From an uncultured Collinsella sp. (GTDB lineage: Bacteria; Actinomycetota; Coriobacteriia; Coriobacteriales; Coriobacteriaceae): a stretch of DNA of 27,302 bases. Positions 25,689 to 27,302 of the stretch are shown piece by piece. The notes beneath the pieces were generated by a model. It was not told the origin of the DNA and ran no database searches. It saw only the letters and a program-made list of their open reading frames with translations. The stretch covers positions 1 to 27,302 of the forward strand of contig UQMU01000027.1 of assembly GCA_900542305.1 (NCBI GenBank), given 5' to 3'. Within the stretch, counting starts at the first letter, position 1. Every line of letters starts with the position of its first letter. Made by a program: the position numbers and the translations under genes.

Positions 25689-26714
25689 ATGAAACAGTAC
25701 ACGGTTGCTATTTTGGGCGCGACGGGAGCCGTGGGCACCCAGATGCTCGAGTGCCTCAACGAGCAGGAGTTCCCGGTCGGCAAGCTCAAGCTGTTGGCAA
25801 GCGCACGCTCCGCGGGCAAGACCGTCGAGTTCCGCGGCGAGCAAATCGTGATCGAAGAGGCTTGCCCCGAGGCCTTTGAGGGCTGTGACATTGTGCTTGG
25901 CGCTGCCGGCGACGATATCGCCAAGGAATTGCTGCCCGAGGCCGTAAAGCGCGGCGCCGTCGTGGTCGACAACAGCCATGCCTTCCGCATGGATCCCGAG
26001 GTGCCGCTGGTCGTGCCCGAGATCAATGCCGACGACATCAAGTGGCATCACGGCCTTATCGCCAACCCCAACTGCGCGACCATCATCGGCCTGGTTCCCA
26101 CGTGGCCGCTGCATCAGCTTGCCGGCGTGAAGCGCATGATCGTCTCGACGTATCAGGCGGCTTCTGGTGCCGGTGCTCCCGGTATGGCCGAGCTCGAAGC
26201 GCAGCTTGCTGCCCTGGGCCGTGGCGAGGAGATTCCCGAGCCGCGCGCATTTGCCGCCCAGCTGGCGAGCAACCTGATTCCGCAGATTGGCGGCGTCAAG
26301 GAGGAGGGCTTTACCTCTGAGGAGATGAAGCTACAAAACGAGGGCCGTAAGATCATGCACCTGCCCGAGCTGCGCGTGAACTGCACCTGCGTGCGCGTGC
26401 CTGTGCTGCGCTCGCACTCCGAGAGCATTACGCTCGAGTTCGAGCGTGACATTACGGTTGACGAGGCCCGTGTTGCGCTGGCTGCCGCTCCGGGCGTGAA
26501 GCTGGTTGACGACATGAGCGCCGAGGATGCGCACGACCGCTTCCCCATGCCGATGGATACGTCCGACCAGGACCTGATCCGGGTCGGTCGCGTGCGTCGC
26601 GACATCTCGAACCCCGAGGCCACGCGCGGTATTACCTTCTGGTGCTGCGGCGACCAAATCCGTAAGGGCGCGGCGACCAACGCCGTCCAGATCGCTAAGC
26701 TGCTCTGCGAGTAG
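25689..26714 (+). CDS. asd: Aspartate-semialdehyde dehydrogenase (341 aa)
   Basis: Reduces aspartyl phosphate to aspartate semialdehyde. N-terminal NADP site GATGAVG (10-16), catalytic C129 in NPNCATI, QAASGAG around 156-161, and H243 in VPVLRSHSE. Length fits the family. ATG 25689 follows GGGGGAAG; the upstream in-frame extension to 25602 runs through the terminator and promoter. Together with lysC, thrB and thrC it covers the threonine route except homoserine dehydrogenase. Confidence 0.96.
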   Translation: MKQYTVAILGATGAVGTQMLECLNEQEFPVGKLKLLASARSAGKTVEFRGEQIVIEEACPEAFEGCDIVLGAAGDDIAKELLPEAVKRGAVVVDNSHAFRMDPEVPLVVPEINADDIKWHHGLIANPNCATIIGLVPTWPLHQLAGVKRMIVSTYQAASGAGAPGMAELEAQLAALGRGEEIPEPRAFAAQLASNLIPQIGGVKEEGFTSEEMKLQNEGRKIMHLPELRVNCTCVRVPVLRSHSESITLEFERDITVDEARVALAAAPGVKLVDDMSAEDAHDRFPMPMDTSDQDLIRVGRVRRDISNPEATRGITFWCCGDQIRKGAATNAVQIAKLLCE

Positions 26715-26729
26715 TGTGGCCTGTCCGGC

Positions 26730-26852
26730 GGGGCCGGGCTTAGTTTTCAGAACACTCCGCAGACCAGTGTGGCGCCTTGTCCGCGGCTCCGAAGGAACAG
26801 GACAAGGCGCCACACTGGCCTGCGGAGTGTTCTGAAAACTAAGCCCGGCCCC
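26730..26852. repeat. nested inverted repeat 4: near-perfect 53-bp hairpin
   Basis: Arms 26730-26782 and 26800-26852 are complementary over 53 nt with a single mismatch (A26763 opposite C26819), around a 17-nt loop. It begins 16 bp after the asd stop. The 3' arm from 26819 (CCTGCGGAGTGTTCTGAAAA) resembles the stretch of element 1 from 10079 (CCTGCGGGATGTTTTGGAAA), so it may belong to the same family with its internal loop closed. On the minus strand the mismatch becomes a G-U pair. Confidence 0.93.
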
Positions 26853-27302
26853 CGCCTGCGGTGACGCTGCTGCAAGCGGCCTGCGATGGGGCCGTTGTTG
26901 GTTGGGGCCGCTGGGCTGATGTGAGGGCACGTGGCCGTTGCGGGCCCTGGTCCCGGCGGCGGCCTCGGCGCTTTGCGCCTGCCGCCTTTGGGGACTGTGG
27001 GGCGCCGCCGGCAGCTGCGGCGCGTTGCGCCTGCTGCCTGAGGTGACTGCGGGCCGTGACGGCAGCCGCGGCGCTGTCGCGCCTGCTGCCTGGGGTGACT
27101 TTGGGGTTGGGGTGAATCGGGGTCTAATACTTTCCCGAGAAGTGAACGACCTTATTTTGACCCCCGAAGTATTGGCATATTCTGACCGCTATTTCCTGCG
27201 GTTTTGCTGCGCGAATCCTGCGGTTTTTTGGTCTAAAGGTGTGGATGTGTTAGCGCCGGAATAATTTAGCCAAATATAGTCGGCCGAGATTGACCAATCC
27301 CG
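26853..27302. other. gene-free right end
   Basis: No credible gene. The left two thirds are extremely GC-rich and contain the triple hairpin at 26958-27090; the open frames through them have low-complexity Ala/Arg/Gly/Leu products. From about 27120 the sequence becomes AT-richer, with TTTTGACCCCCG (27154-27165) and two CCTGCGGTTTT copies (27196 and 27221), and probably leads to a gene outside the window. Confidence 0.55.
26958..27090. repeat. three tandem imperfect hairpins, about 51-bp period
   Basis: Three units (26958-26986, 27010-27038, 27061-27090) share one plan: a 6-bp outer stem, 3 nt on the left against a single T on the right, an inner stem GGCGC/GCGCC, and a 3-4 nt loop. The outer stem is GGCGGC/GCCGCC in unit 1 and GGCAGC/GCTGCC in units 2 and 3, a compensatory change. 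Each unit is followed by a related tail (TTTGGGGACT, TGAGGTGACT, TGGGGTGACT). Confidence 0.8.

Noticed and set aside
21271..26852. Nested inverted repeats as insertion-sequence ends or MITEs with target duplications
   Set aside because: No transposase is present and no convincing flanking direct repeats were found; the stems differ between copies, which terminal repeats of one mobile family would not do. A MITE origin is not fully excluded.
26958..27090. CRISPR array
   Set aside because: Only three imperfect units with related, non-unique intervening sequence and no cas genes.
26861..27264. Open frames of 61 and 108 codons at the right end
   Set aside because: Low-complexity products, no ribosome-binding site, and they run through the triple hairpin repeats.

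Overview
The window reads as chromosomal DNA of a GC-rich, fermentative gut actinobacterium. A Coriobacteriia / Collinsella-type organism is my best guess, from protein flavour, the anaerobic pyruvate formate-lyase (PFL) pathway and intergenic style; no rRNA or other marker is present to prove it. No tRNA, rRNA, CRISPR array, insertion sequence or phage gene was seen.

Layout. (1) 245-5017, minus strand: a MarR regulator followed by two translationally coupled half-transporters that form a heterodimeric ABC exporter with one degenerate ATP site. (2) 5236-7110, plus: a short-chain dehydrogenase and a KdgT-type 2-keto-3-deoxygluconate permease, each with its own terminator. (3) 7320-10115: PFL encoded in two pieces. 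A 683-residue catalytic subunit carries the Cys-Cys active site but stops before the glycyl-radical loop. After 85 bp containing two hairpins, a separate 83-residue ORF supplies the RVSGY radical domain. The activating enzyme PflA lies about 7 kb downstream (17206-18024). (4) 10234-15887: a sucrose/fructoside locus with a LacI regulator, a divergent GH32-like hydrolase, a sucrose-type PTS EIIBC and a classical GH32 sucrose-6-phosphate hydrolase. At least four related 17-bp operators are visible, two of them in exact tandem across a near-consensus promoter. (5) 16165-19692: DegV, PflA, a remnant of a serine hydrolase, MTA/SAH nucleosidase and the ribosome-assembly GTPase EngB. (6) 19722-21132: a more AT-rich cassette, a DUF3990-type protein (ADP-ribosyltransferase-like) overlapping an XRE-type regulator, preceded by a perfect 20-bp inverted repeat; it resembles a toxin-antitoxin pair. 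(7) 21419-26714: aspartate-family amino-acid genes, thrC and thrB on the minus strand, lysC and asd on the plus strand, giving aspartate to homoserine to threonine apart from homoserine dehydrogenase.

The most unusual non-coding signal is a set of large nested inverted repeats at gene ends (9993-10115, 21271-21397, 22314-22425, 26730-26852). In the first two, outer and inner stems are unrelated in sequence, yet the two 12-nt strands of the internal loop between the stems are nearly the same (in opposite orientation). That pattern suggests a repeat or structured-element family defined by its loop rather than its stems. A second unusual structure is a run of three hairpins (26958-27090) with about 51-bp spacing and a compensatory base-pair change.
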